Shown: positions 9,253 to 20,900 of the stretch, piece by piece
How the letters are laid out: every line of letters starts with the position of its first letter
Numbering within the stretch: position 1 is the first letter of the stretch
Assembly (NCBI GenBank): GCA_964035795.1
Contig: OZ038321.1
Span: 3,578,721 to 3,642,720, forward strand
Direction of reading: 5' to 3'
From: Pterobdella sp. o SKG-2022
Taxonomy: Eukaryota; Annelida; Clitellata; Hirudinida; Piscicolidae
DNA length: 64,000 nt
The notes under the pieces: generated by a model
The model's input: the letters and a program-made list of their open reading frames with translations, nothing else
Database searches by the model: none
What the model was told of the DNA's origin: nothing
Position numbers and translations under genes: made by a program

Positions 9253-12200
9253 TTATTGTACAGAAAGTTTTCGAGGCAGAGTGCCAAAGACAAACTTCTT
9301 GTTCAATTGAGACAGGGTTCGTTTATATAACGTGTATTTCTTCCTTTTATCATCATCACTATTAATATTATCACTATTAGTATTGTTGTTATTATTATGG
9401 TTGTTACTTTTTTTATTACTATTATTGTTATTTCTTTTGTTATTACTACTAGTGTCATTGTTACTACCAATTTTTTTATTTTCGTTGTTAACATAGTGCT
9501 TATTTTCAAGTGAGTGTGGGCTTGAGGACTGATGGTCTACATTGGAATTGGTGCCGTAAAAGGAGGATAAAGAGTCGTTTGGTCTCAGAGAGTGGTCTTG
9601 GATGTTGTGCCTGAAAGTGTGGAGTTATTCATTAATAAATGTATTATTTGTATGGTGTATGAGGGTTCATTTATTGGTAGAATATATATGTGATATAATT
9701 GAAAAATGCATAAAAAAAGAAATTTCTTGCATTGATAAAGAAAGTAATATATATAATGAATTTTTTTGAATCCATATTTGATGTTACTGTTTTGAAAAAA
9801 TGACTAAAGCGTAACAAACAATACAGCTATGGATATTAAAACAAAATGCCAATTGTCACCTTATGTGTTGCACCCATTCTTGGCACTCGGTATCAGAAAT
9901 ACAGGCGAATTTGTATGAGAAGTGGTGCGCTAGAAAATGAATAAAAAAATATAAAACTGAATTGGAAAAATTTAGGAATTATGGTTATGAATCAAAAACA
10001 GATGATTTTGAAAAATTCAAGGTAAATCAATGTATATCTTATATAGATGGTTCCACGCCCACAAATACACACACCCACAAATGCACACACCCAAAAACAC
10101 ACACCTTTAACTAATTTTTTGTCAGAATCTCTGCGGCAAGCTTTGATGACGTTGCCAAGGACACTGTAAAGCTGGAAAATGTTGTTACTCGTCTCCACTT
10201 TTAAGTACTGCAGCGGTATTATACCTTTCGGTTGCTTGTCCTGTTTGGCAACAGTTTGTGCTTTTATCATTTACTTTTGACATAAAAATAATAATAGAAA
10301 TAAAAAAAATGCTAATGACGCTGACCTGAGGTTTGTTGAAATAAAAGAGGCACCCTTCATTCAAGACACACCACCTCCTCCTCCAACCCTTCTTGCCTGT
10401 CATTATAACCATTGTAATGTTGAGTCTGATTGTTACTATCATAGTAAAATAGTTTATTATTACCATTTTTATTAATAGTTCATTAATTACGTTTATTTAT
10501 ATTGACTCTATAAATTACTTTTTTAATATAAAGTTTATTTATTACTACTAATGATATCTACTTATAACCATTATAATAATTTCAATTATTATTTTGTCAT
10601 TATTACTGTTGCTGTAACCAACCTTTCTTGGACAACCATCCTTCTTTTTCTGAGTTAATAAAATGTTTGTCGTCAGATGGCAGTCTTAACTGCTCCTTCT
10701 TTATGCTCTTGTATAGGTCCTTAATGGTATTAGTTGCTACTGTTAGCATTTATTTTTATTAATATTAACATAGTTATCAATATTTTCATATTGTCGATTT
10801 TTTGCTAATTGTTCATTTGGTTATTCTATTCCAAAAACCATCATTGCAGTTAAGTTTACTGGAAAACTTCCAAACAAAAAAAAATATACATCATAACCTA
10901 TTAATAACTCCAAAATGACTCACAGTTAAAAGCTGCGTAGACACATTCCTATTAGTTTTCTTATTCATACAGATAAACTCATTTAGGGTAACTTTGCGTT
11001 TAACATTTCGGTTGTGTAGACTTGTATTCAGCATTATCAAAGCAAAAGATACTGTGTAACAGGTGTCTGTAGTGTGATTAGTTGGTTCTTTAAATTATTG
11101 AAACTAGTTATTTTTTCAATTGAAACTAAGCATTCAATAAATTATGACTTTTTTGTTTTCGTCCAAATATAGGGTGTTTAACAAAGCTTTTTTAGTGATT
11201 TTTCAATAAAGATATTTAATTACAGTTCATTATAAACTATTTTTTTCTCACTACTTGTAAATTAGTAGTTGTGTTTGAGGACGAATTGCGACACACAACC
11301 CAGGCACACTCAAAACAATTTTCTTCTCTAGAACCACTCAAAATCCGTGCTGATCCTTAAGATGGCTGCTCTTTGAATGGTTTCAACAGATGGTTTTATT
11401 CCAAAAGAGAAGATAAACAGAGGCAGTCTATAAGGAAGAGGACCTAGAGCTCTTACTACTATAGGTACTACTTTGCATTTGAACTTCCATAGTTTTCGTA
11501 TTTCTCTGCATAGGTTTCTGTCCTTTTCATCCTCTTTTTTTCTTCCACCCTTACGTCACCTCACAGCTATATCTATCAGAAAGCAATTTTTAGATTTTCT
11601 CTTGACAAGGAAAATGTCGGGTCTTCTAGCTTTAATATTGTGGTCAGTACAAATTTTGTGGCCTACATAAGTTTAGCTTCTTCGTTCTCTATGCTGATAC
11701 CATTTTTCACTGGAGTTAAAACCATATTTTTGGTGAGGTTCCAGTGTACCGCTGCTTACCTTACCGTGCTTAGCTATATACTGTTTTTGAGCTGTTTTCT
11801 GGCACTCTGAAACTATGTGCGAAACCGTTTCGTTTTTCTGTTTGCACAATTTGCATGTTTGTGACGATCATCTTGCTTATGTTTGGTCTTTCTATAATTT
11901 GTTTTGAGGGCTTGTTTTTGCGCACCAACCACCAGATTCTCAGTTTCTTTTTTTAGTTCACCTCTTTTAAACCCCAACCATAAGCCAATGCAGCGTTTGT
12001 CTGCCGTCTCTCTTTCGAATTGTTCATGCATAGGCTTTTGAATCCATTTATCGCATATCATATCAATTTCATCAGCAGTAAGTTTGACGTTCAATCTCTT
12101 TCTTACATCATTCATGACAATCTTTGAGGAGTTCATCATTTATTCACTAAGCTGCCCTTCTTCTCTTCTAACTGAATCAAATATACTTTTTAGACTTCTC

Positions 12201-12557
12201 CCACCCAGACTTCGGTCTACGAATAGTCGGTTTGCATCGGATCTAAGGTGAAACACTCCATATATGGTTAACGGCTTTCTAGTTATGCGGTCTATAATTT
12301 GAAGTTTATTTTTTGTCAAATTCAAGATTCGATAGAGTAGGTCGTACTGGGTATAGCATACGTTTTTGATGGCTTTTATCAAAATCCCAGAATTTAGCCG
12401 ACTTTTCAGCAACTTGACTAACCGTTTGTACTCTTGAAACACAATTTTTTTTATTTTTATATGTTTAATTGGGTCACATTCTAGAACACCCAAATAACGA
12501 TAGTCTCTATCGGCAGTTATAGAATGGATTTCTTTATCATTTGGCATTTAATCATCA

Positions 12558-12634
<77 letters not shown>

Positions 12635-13413
12635 TTTATTCTTATCAAAAAAATTATTTATGTTAAAACCAACCAGTATCGACAAAGACTGCAGGGTTTT
12701 GAAAGCAATATTCCCTCGCAAACACCTCGACAACTCTGTCGATCTTTTGGGCCTCCCCTGGCAGTCTGAAGCTTGCTAAGTAGCCTCTGAGAAGTTTGAT
12801 GTTGTTTTTATTATTGGGTGTTTTTCAATACTATTTTTCTTATTCTTATGAGCAGTTTTTGAAGTTATTTTAGTTTCTGATTGGTTGTTCTTCATTTTTG
12901 TTATTGTTTTGTGAGTGTTTCTCCAACATTATTGTTTAAACTATAGAAAAAACAACAAACAATGATGAATGTTACTACTATCAAACGAATATATAAACCC
13001 CAATGTAACCACCTCATTGCTTGCACAAAAGACCGGTCTCTTAGCTGATGCTTCTTGGTGAAGAAGCTTAATACTTGAATGTTCAAGTCCGCCCTGTGGT
13101 AGTAATTGTTCATTTCATAATAGTATCAACAGCTACAGTTAACTTAGTGAATGGTTGTAGTAGACAAAAACGATTTGGACTGTTATCAATTTCAACATTA
13201 TCAACACCAACTCTAAACACAAAGAAGTTTTTGCCTAAAACCCAAAATAATGATACACGTTTAATAAAACTAAAACATTCCCAATTAAACCCACTTTTCT
13301 CCGAGATATTCTCCAATGGAAGTTTTACTAAGTCCTTTGGAATTGAACAAGAAGTCTGCGATGTGCTCCGCCGATGGTTCCAACAGGCCTTTGTCTAGCA
13401 TGTACTGTATACC
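9253..13413 (-). CDS. Cytohesin-type Arf guanine-nucleotide exchange factor, Sec7 and PH domains
   Basis: Nine minus-strand exons: 13413-13295, 13093-13013, 12786-12674, 11066 to about 10920, 10739-10623, 10396-10326, 10240-10105, 9929-9860, 9610-9253. The first four and part of the fifth encode Sec7: [20 protein letters not shown], the catalytic-glutamate loop [12 protein letters not shown], and [11 protein letters not shown]. Then comes [53 protein letters not shown]. Order and most exon borders match vertebrate cytohesins. Sec7 swaps GDP for GTP on Arf proteins; PH binds phosphoinositides at membranes. All junction phases agree except exon 4 to 5, where the good GTGAGT donor (exon end 10924) does not fit and a weaker GTCATT donor four bases on does. 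The final exon is unusual: after PH it adds about 118 residues, Asn/Ser-rich, ending TLPRKLSVQ. The upstream coiled-coil exons are not resolved. Confidence 0.9.
11330..12547 (-). mobile_element. Non-LTR retrotransposon C-terminal remnant
   Basis: From 12547 downward the frames read [49 protein letters not shown], then [19 protein letters not shown], a [19 protein letters not shown] knuckle, and FLIDIAVR to [18 protein letters not shown]. This is the thumb-to-C-terminus order of a widespread animal LINE group. At least three frame changes make it dead. It lies in the intron between cytohesin exons 3 and 4, same strand, and its 5-prime edge abuts a TTA microsatellite. Confidence 0.75.
12551..12640. 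repeat. (ATT)n microsatellite
   Basis: Almost uninterrupted ATT triplets, about 27 copies, between the LINE remnant and a cytohesin exon. The predicted poly-Asn or poly-Ile frames across it are artefacts. Confidence 0.95.
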
Positions 13414-13933
13414 CTGGAACAAGTAAGATTATTATTTTTGTTATTATTTTTTTAAAGTGGTTATTTTTTACATTATGTTACAACGGGATGGTGTGAGAGA
13501 CAGTTTTGCACTCAACTTATAAAGGTTTGTATTGATAGGGAATGTTGCAAAGAAAAATTTGGAAAATTAATTAAAACTCAATGTTAACTAATTAAAAATG
13601 AATTAATCAAAAATCAGTTGTTTCAATTTGATAACTTATTTAAAATTAATAAAACCCCACTTTTTTCGAGTTGAGGTTGAAGATATTTTTGGCGTACGTC
13701 AGCTGCTTGTTTCTGGAAGAAGTTTGAGTTGAGGTTGACTTACGAAATCATGGATAAAAACATAAGCTCAAAAAATTTTTTAAAAATAATTTTAACAAGT
13801 TAAAAAAATGCAAAGTAAGGTGAAAATAAATAAATGCTGCTATCAATAATAATAGTGATTTAAAAAAGTAATTATTCTAAACACAATAAAAAAATATCAT
13901 AAGTAAAAATATTATTTATTATTATTGTTATTA

Positions 13934-13974
<41 letters not shown>

Positions 13975-16110
13975 CATCATCATAATTCTTATTATTATTA
14001 TTATCATCATCATAATTTTTATTATTATTATTATTATCATCATTTTTATTATTATAGAAATAATAATAATAAAGTTCAACAAAAGGGATAAAACTGATAA
14101 AACATCATATTAAGGTTACATCCAATAAGGCTTTATCTTGATCATTTTGGCTATAATTCAATCAGTACTAACATCAACACATTTATGGCGATGATGATGG
14201 TTTTTTTTTGCTGTTATTTTATGTATATTATTCTTTTGAATAATGACAATAATAATGATGAAATAATAATAACAATAATAATAATAAAAGAATGAAGAGA
14301 ATTTTATTTAAGTTTTTTAACTCTTATCATTCACAAGCACGGAATTAAATTTTTTATCAGGTTCCGAAATTGAAGTTGTTTTCATCTTTATATTTTGATT
14401 ATTTTCATTATATAATATAAAACTAAATAATCATTTTAAATGAAAATAAATCAAATAAATTGGACTTTTTGAATAAAAATTATCTTCAACATGAGCGACT
14501 AAATAAAAGTTTATTCTTGTGGAGAAAACTTAACCTAATTTACTGTAGTTGTATTTTAATCTTTGAACCATGCTTATTTTTACACTTTCCTGTTACCAAA
14601 TTTCACACCATAGAATATTACATTCATTTTCAATCTAATATATCACATAATCTGTCAAATAACACAATAATTTGTTTGTTTATATACAAGTGTGATTACA
14701 GGAAACTGTATACTAACAGTGAATGAAGATTATAATGAAGTTGAATATAACATGGCTAAAATCAACATAAAATTACTGGCCTATGCATAGTGGTTAAACT
14801 CAACACAGAAGTTATATATGTTTTTTGAAAGCTTTTTTTACAGTTTTTATTCACATTTATATTACATTTTTAACTCTCGGTGTTTTTATCAAATTTTTAG
14901 TTGTTTTTCAAAGAAAAGTCTATAAAAGTTAAAAAAAAATCTGTCCACATAATTTGGTAACTTTTTTGTTAAATTTTAAAACAAAAATATTGTGATTTTA
15001 CTTTTAATGTATAAAGTTTGAAGGTTAAAGTTGTTTTACACATAATATTCACTGTTTTGATTGAGACAATTTTCTCATTTTATATTTTCACATTTTAGAT
15101 TTCTATCAAATTTAATCATAAGCTACAAAGTAGAATGTCACAAATTTATATTGTTGAATAAAAATAACGAATAATTATAAATTAAATATACTAGACATAA
15201 ATTTATTGAGGTTCCATGCTTTTCGTTAAAATTTTTAAGTAGCTTAATAAAATTTATTTGTGTTCTTTAATATTTACCTTTTACTGTGGGTAGTGTAAAA
15301 TCACTAGACATAAACATTTATATGTTTAAACAATGAGAATAAAAGATATTAATACAAATATTATAAGCAAAAACCAAAAAAACACAATAACATAACATAA
15401 GTTTAAAAGTAAAAACAAAAAATAATAAAAAAAACTAATAAAAATAAATAATAACAACAATAGCAAGAATAATCTGCATAGAAAAACAGATAGCTAGAAG
15501 ATCCCAATTCATCACGTTTTAAAGCCCTGCTTAATCGTTTTATCAAATGTTTGTGTTGTTCATTAGTTGTTTATCAGTGAAAACTTGTTTTCTGTTACTT
15601 TTTATTCAACTTTTTGGTTCATATTTATTGTCTCATTCTCTTTGAAAGACAATTTCTAGTTGTGAGGGTTGTTATTCTGATCCTAGCATTATACTAATAG
15701 TAATATTTCACACTAAAAATTTATTATTATTGCTATTATTATTTTTTTTTCTTATTTGTTTTAAATTTAACTTTAGCTATCAAGCATCCCTGCCAACTTA
15801 ATTGGCCATTTAGAGTGTTTGCGTTTGACAAAAATAATATCAAGGGTATGTCCATAATAAAAACAAAAATAATAATTTTACTAATAATAATTTTTTTAAT
15901 AGTAATAAAAAGAATAATAATAATGAAAAAGAACGATAATAATAATAATAAAACCAATATGTACAGTTTTAATATCAAGGTCTATCGATTTTCGTCACAA
16001 GATTTTATGTTGTTACTCGTTAAAAATAGAGATGTACTTAGTTTCATGATATTTATTATTATTATTATTTATAGTATTATTATTATTTATATTATTATTA
16101 TTATTATTTA

Positions 16111-16168
<58 letters not shown>

Positions 16169-16576
16169 GTTGTTGTTGTTGTTGTTGTTGTTTTTTTTAT
16201 ATATTTTTTTTACACAATCCAGTAGTTTTTCTTTTTATTAAACATTTTATTTGTCAATTTTTTGATTAAATATAAAATACTTATATTATAGAAACCGTTA
16301 AAACATTAAGGATAAATTTGAATAAATATTAAAAATAATCAATAAGAATCTATAAATAAAGATTTTAGCCCAAGTGCTTTTGGTAACATTACTTTATAAA
16401 AGTAATATAAGATTTTAGTATTGAAATTAATTCACTAAAAACTAAATAGAGTTTACAATAGTGATTTTAACTATATAAATTTTCTTTCAAATTTGAGTAT
16501 ATTTTTTATATTACCGTACATAATTTCATTATAGCAATTATATTTTTAACATATACTTACGAAACTCACAATTTAC
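13414..16576. repeat. AT-rich stretch with ATT microsatellites, probable intron sequence
   Basis: It lies between the first recognised cytohesin exon and the serine-rich exon on the same strand. It holds long ATT/TTA runs at about 13917-14060 and 16048-16170, the latter followed by a GTT run and T-tract. A possible small exon near 14340-14390 is described in the findings. No other reliable exon was found, although the missing N-terminal cytohesin exons should lie in this direction. Confidence 0.5.
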
Positions 16577-17952
16577 CTTTCTCTAATTGATTTTTCGTTA
16601 TTGGCAAATTGATCAGAATACCCTTCCATGTTGTTATTAAAATCCTTTCCATTAAAAGTTTTATCAATACCAGAATTTCTATTAGTTTTCCAAATATTTT
16701 CGGTGACTTCATTACCTTTAAAACCATTATTTTCTGCGCAGCTGTTTTGGTAGTATTCATTTGAGCAAATGTTTGTTTTGTAGTGCCTACCTAAAGTGTG
16801 GTTGTTGTAATAGCAATCATTCACAGATTGCTTGTTTTCCAAGTCTATTTCACAAGCATTATTTTTGTTTTCTGTATATAAGTTAGAATTACTGCTTTGA
16901 TTCAAGGTAGTTAGATTTGATGTAAGGTTTTTGCTTTGATAACTCTTCTTTATATGTATCGTTTCTTGTGGTTCGACAAAGACTTCGGGAAATATTTGTT
17001 GCTTAAGCTCGTCTTTAAGCGTTTGTAAATCTGTTTTTTTTAATGTGTTTTCTTTCGAGTAGGTTCCAGAACTGTTTACAAAATAACTGTTTATAAGATT
17101 ATTGTTATATTTTTGGTTTTTGCTACAGATTTCTGAGATTGAAGTTAAAGAAGGAGAAAAATTGAAAGCTGATTTTAAACTTTTGAAAGCAGGAGAAAAA
17201 GAAGAAAGAGGGAAATGGGGCGATGAGGAAGATGGAGAAAGGGGGCGAGGAGATAATAATGATGATGAGGTTGTTGATGATGATGGTGAAGGGATACAAG
17301 ATAAGGGAGGGAGGAGAAAACAAGGGATTGAGAATGAACCTTTGTGGATCATACTATCATACGTCTTAGATACTCTATCTGTATAGTATTCCTCGTTTTC
17401 TTTGAGCTTAGAGTCTATGGAAAAAGGGTTTTTTCGTGATGTTTCTAACAATGAATTTTCTAAAATCGCTTGTTTGTTCAAGTTTTCTATGATGTTTGAC
17501 AAGGAGGTGTCTGAAGAGCAAGAGGAAGAAGAAGAAGCAGATAGGAGGGAATCATAACCGGATGTTAAAGATGATGTCATTGAAGCTGGTCGTGATAATT
17601 GTGATATGAAACACGAAGAAATAGATGACGAAGAAGGAAAAGACGATGATGAGGAAGAAGGTGAAAACAAAGAAACTGACGGAGTAGACGGCTTAGAAGC
17701 ATTTTCACAAATGATTTCAAGCTGGTCTAAAATATTCGACAATGAAGTTGAGAGGTTGTTCAATTTATTAGAGTCGTTTAATTGAGTAGAGCTTCTCATT
17801 GAATAATTTGAGTCCTTTTCTGAGTGGTCGTTATGATAGCTAGAAGTTGGCGTTGAGTTGGTGGAAGAGCAGTGAGAATTGTTTTGCCGAGTACCTGGAG
17901 TGGGTTGGACTGGAGCGCAATGGCTTAGTGTGTTCATTTCCGTCTCTGTCAT
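16577..17952 (-). CDS. Serine-rich coding exon, product unknown
   Basis: A 459-codon minus-strand frame opens with MTETEMNTLSHCAPVQPTPG. It has long serine-rich runs (about residues 90-150 and 220-265), then an Asn-rich part with many charged residues. No folded domain is recognisable; it looks disordered. The frame meets a stop just after a good donor (AGAGAAAG then GTAAAT at 16576), so the exon probably ends at 16577 in phase 2 and continues elsewhere. The next recognised same-strand coding sequence is cytohesin, 3.2 kb away, so it may be the 5-prime exon of that gene. Equally it may be a separate gene with unseen exons. Joining exons with the right phase were not found. A TTTAG acceptor-like site just upstream means even its start is uncertain. 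Confidence 0.55.
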
Positions 17953-20900
17953 TCTAAGCCTAAAGATGTTTGATGGTTATATTTGTAATGGTACTCAAGC
18001 AGCATGATATTATATCATATTTATTCAAAATAAAAAACAATTGAAAGTTTTTTGAAAATAAACGGTTGGGAGATATAGACTTTGTATATCTTGCAAATAA
18101 ACTTGTTCACTTTGTAAAAACAAGCAACATTATCACTTATAGTGTTTTTATCATTTCAATTATTTCATTAGCTTTCACTATCATTGATTTTTATTTTTAT
18201 TTTTTATCCGATGTTATTATTACTGTTATTATTGAGGCTAATCTTAACTACTAAAACAGCTGAGGTTCTTAACTTTGGCAAATTACATAACATTTCGTTA
18301 GATTTATCGAATAGGTGAGTGAAAAAAAACTCAAAAAAAAAATAATAAAAATATCAAAAAATAATGGAAGTTCAATAGTTGAAAACATAAACCTTGTATA
18401 CCAAATTCACTGTTTGAAGCCCGCTATAAAATTTATATAATAAATAAATTAATTTAATTTAAATTTATTTAAAAAAAACTTTTCAAAACTGAAAGTTTTA
18501 TGTGATTGGCTAAAATACTATAACAGAAAGCTCGGCATTTTTCAAATATTTCTCTCATTAATTTCTTTACATATTCACAAAGGTATTGTTTAAATATCTA
18601 TACTTTAGCATATTAAGCTGTGTTATTGCTAACATTAATGTTTTTTATATTTTCACTATTTTTTCATATAATTTTTCATATAATTCAATTAAAGTCACAT
18701 AAAAATTTCTAACTTATTTTTCTCTCTTTTTTTCAAGTCTTTTAATGTCAATTTTCAATAATTATATTATCAATCATATATTGAATGCCTAATAGTCTAA
18801 GCATTACGTTAACTGAAAACAAAAATATTGTTGTTATTATTATTATTATTATTATTTCAAAAAAAATAATAGAATCATTTTTATTATTATTGTTATCATT
18901 TCTCTAATCATAAAAATAATAACAACAGTATCTCAAAGTGCATTCCTATGAAGAACCAAACTGATATACTTAATAGCTACAATGTTTTGTTATTTCTTGA
19001 GGTCGTTTTAACTTCTATCTATCGAGGACAACTATTACGCAATATCACGGTACATTTCAGAATTATAGTGTAATTCTTCATATTTTCAAAAAAATGGTAA
19101 GTTGTGTTTTTGTATTGTTGTTATCATTTCTATAAGGTTAGTATAATCTATCATATCATCCCAAGTATATTTTTATCTCTATAAACTATTTAACTCAAGT
19201 TTCTTTAATAAGGTAATATATTTGAAGTGTCTTTAAATGATTTTTTAATCTCCTATCTTAAAATAACCAATGTTCAAACCTTAATATAACCTTAGTTTGG
19301 ACTTTACGCAACACTTATAACGAGCCAAAAAGATTTGTTTTTAGATTAAACTTTAGTGACACAATGAAGCTAAAATCCAAATTTGGTACATAACAATAAA
19401 ATTAGTGACAAAAAATAGTGATAATAATAAAATAATAGTAACAATATAAATAATAATAAGCATAAAATAAATAGCGATACCACGACATAAATTATACTTC
19501 TTCATAAAACATAAGCAGATATTATTGTTGATGTTCCTGATGTTTAAACAATTATGAAATCCTATTGACCCAACACTCATGATAAATATGTACTTAATAG
19601 TGAAAACAAAAATATCAATAATAAAAGAATAATAGTGATAACAATAATATAAATAATAGTAATAAAAAAAAATAATGTTAAAATAAATGATTGAAAATTA
19701 TGAACAGCTATCAGTATATAATAGTTGAAAATGTAAAAAGTAATTAAAACCAAAAAACAAAAATTGGTTTAAATAATAGTAGTAAAAATAAATTAACAAT
19801 AATCGAAATAATAAGCGAAATAAAAAACCAATAAAAATAAAAGAAATATTAAAAGAAATAATAACAACTCACATATAATCATCTGTTGTATAGATTTGAG
19901 AATTGGCCACAAACTTTCAAAAACATACAAAAAAGATTTAACTTAAAGAAACTTATCTTTGAAATTAAGACTATTAACCAATTAACAGTCACTAATAGAC
20001 AAACTCAGTTAATAAACTAGTAGATCTGCTAATTGATTTCATTCTTTTTATACCAAAACCTGTGCGTGTTTCGCACACTTATATCAATTTTTGCATAGAC
20101 ACACTGTCTATATCTAGTTTCCCTGAGTTTGTACATTGATATATATTAATATATGTATATATAGTTATGTGAAGATATAATCGTATACTTTAAAATATGA
20201 TAGTTACTTATGTCTTTGTATATATCGGGTACTCACTAACATGAATACAAATTTTTTGGTCTTTCTTTATTCCTTTAATTTATCCCTGTATTTTTTTAAA
20301 ACTTATTTATTATATACTTTAAAATGAAAGATTCTTGAAATAATAATGATATTGAATTTCATTTTAAACTCAAACACTCTTGGTCATATGACCACACAAC
20401 GCCTTTAGAATATTTTTTAAACTATCTCAACCCAATTTTGTCGTGTGTTTAGTTCTAGGTTTATTTATTTAATCGCTATACGTTAAGTGATACTTGAAGA
20501 CTCGTGTGATTGTAATTATACTGTGACGTGGGTGATAGTATTGCGTGTGACACTTTCCTATACAGACCTCATTGGTCTATTAACATGTATGCTTGTTGGT
20601 GCTATTTATAGAGTTAATAGTTTTAGTCTTAACTGATGTTGTTCATGATTTGTGAAGTATCGAATAGATGTTTTCATATAGATGAGGGTCTATTACTTTT
20701 GACTATAGGCATTTGAAGAATTCGATTTTTTAACAGATTATTATTTTTAAGGGTTGCAGTTACTAATGATTGGATTTCTAGAGTGCTATTTAGTGATTTC
20801 TGTTTTGTTTGGAAAGTAAATTATTAGTTTCTCTATTTTTCTGTTTTTTTTAGCATGAGAACATTGCTTTTGAGAGGATAGCAAAGTAATGTCATCTCTT

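Noticed and set aside
12524..12769. Poly-Ile and poly-Asn frames
   Set aside because: They come from the ATT microsatellite; the same holds for frames at 13925-14113 and 15815-16225.
14115..14150. Minus-strand microexon (QNDQDKALLD) that fits the phases between the serine-rich and cytohesin exons
   Set aside because: A 33-base piece can fit by chance; it lacks the conserved residues expected before the Sec7 start.
15480..15580. Minus-strand coding-like stretch (EQHKHLIKRLSRALKRDELG) as a cytohesin exon
   Set aside because: No usable acceptor precedes it and it does not match the expected pre-Sec7 residues.
17102..17386. Plus-strand Glu/Asp-rich 94-codon frame
   Set aside because: It is the antisense shadow of the serine-rich exon, whose TCN/AGN codons read as acidic codons on the other strand.
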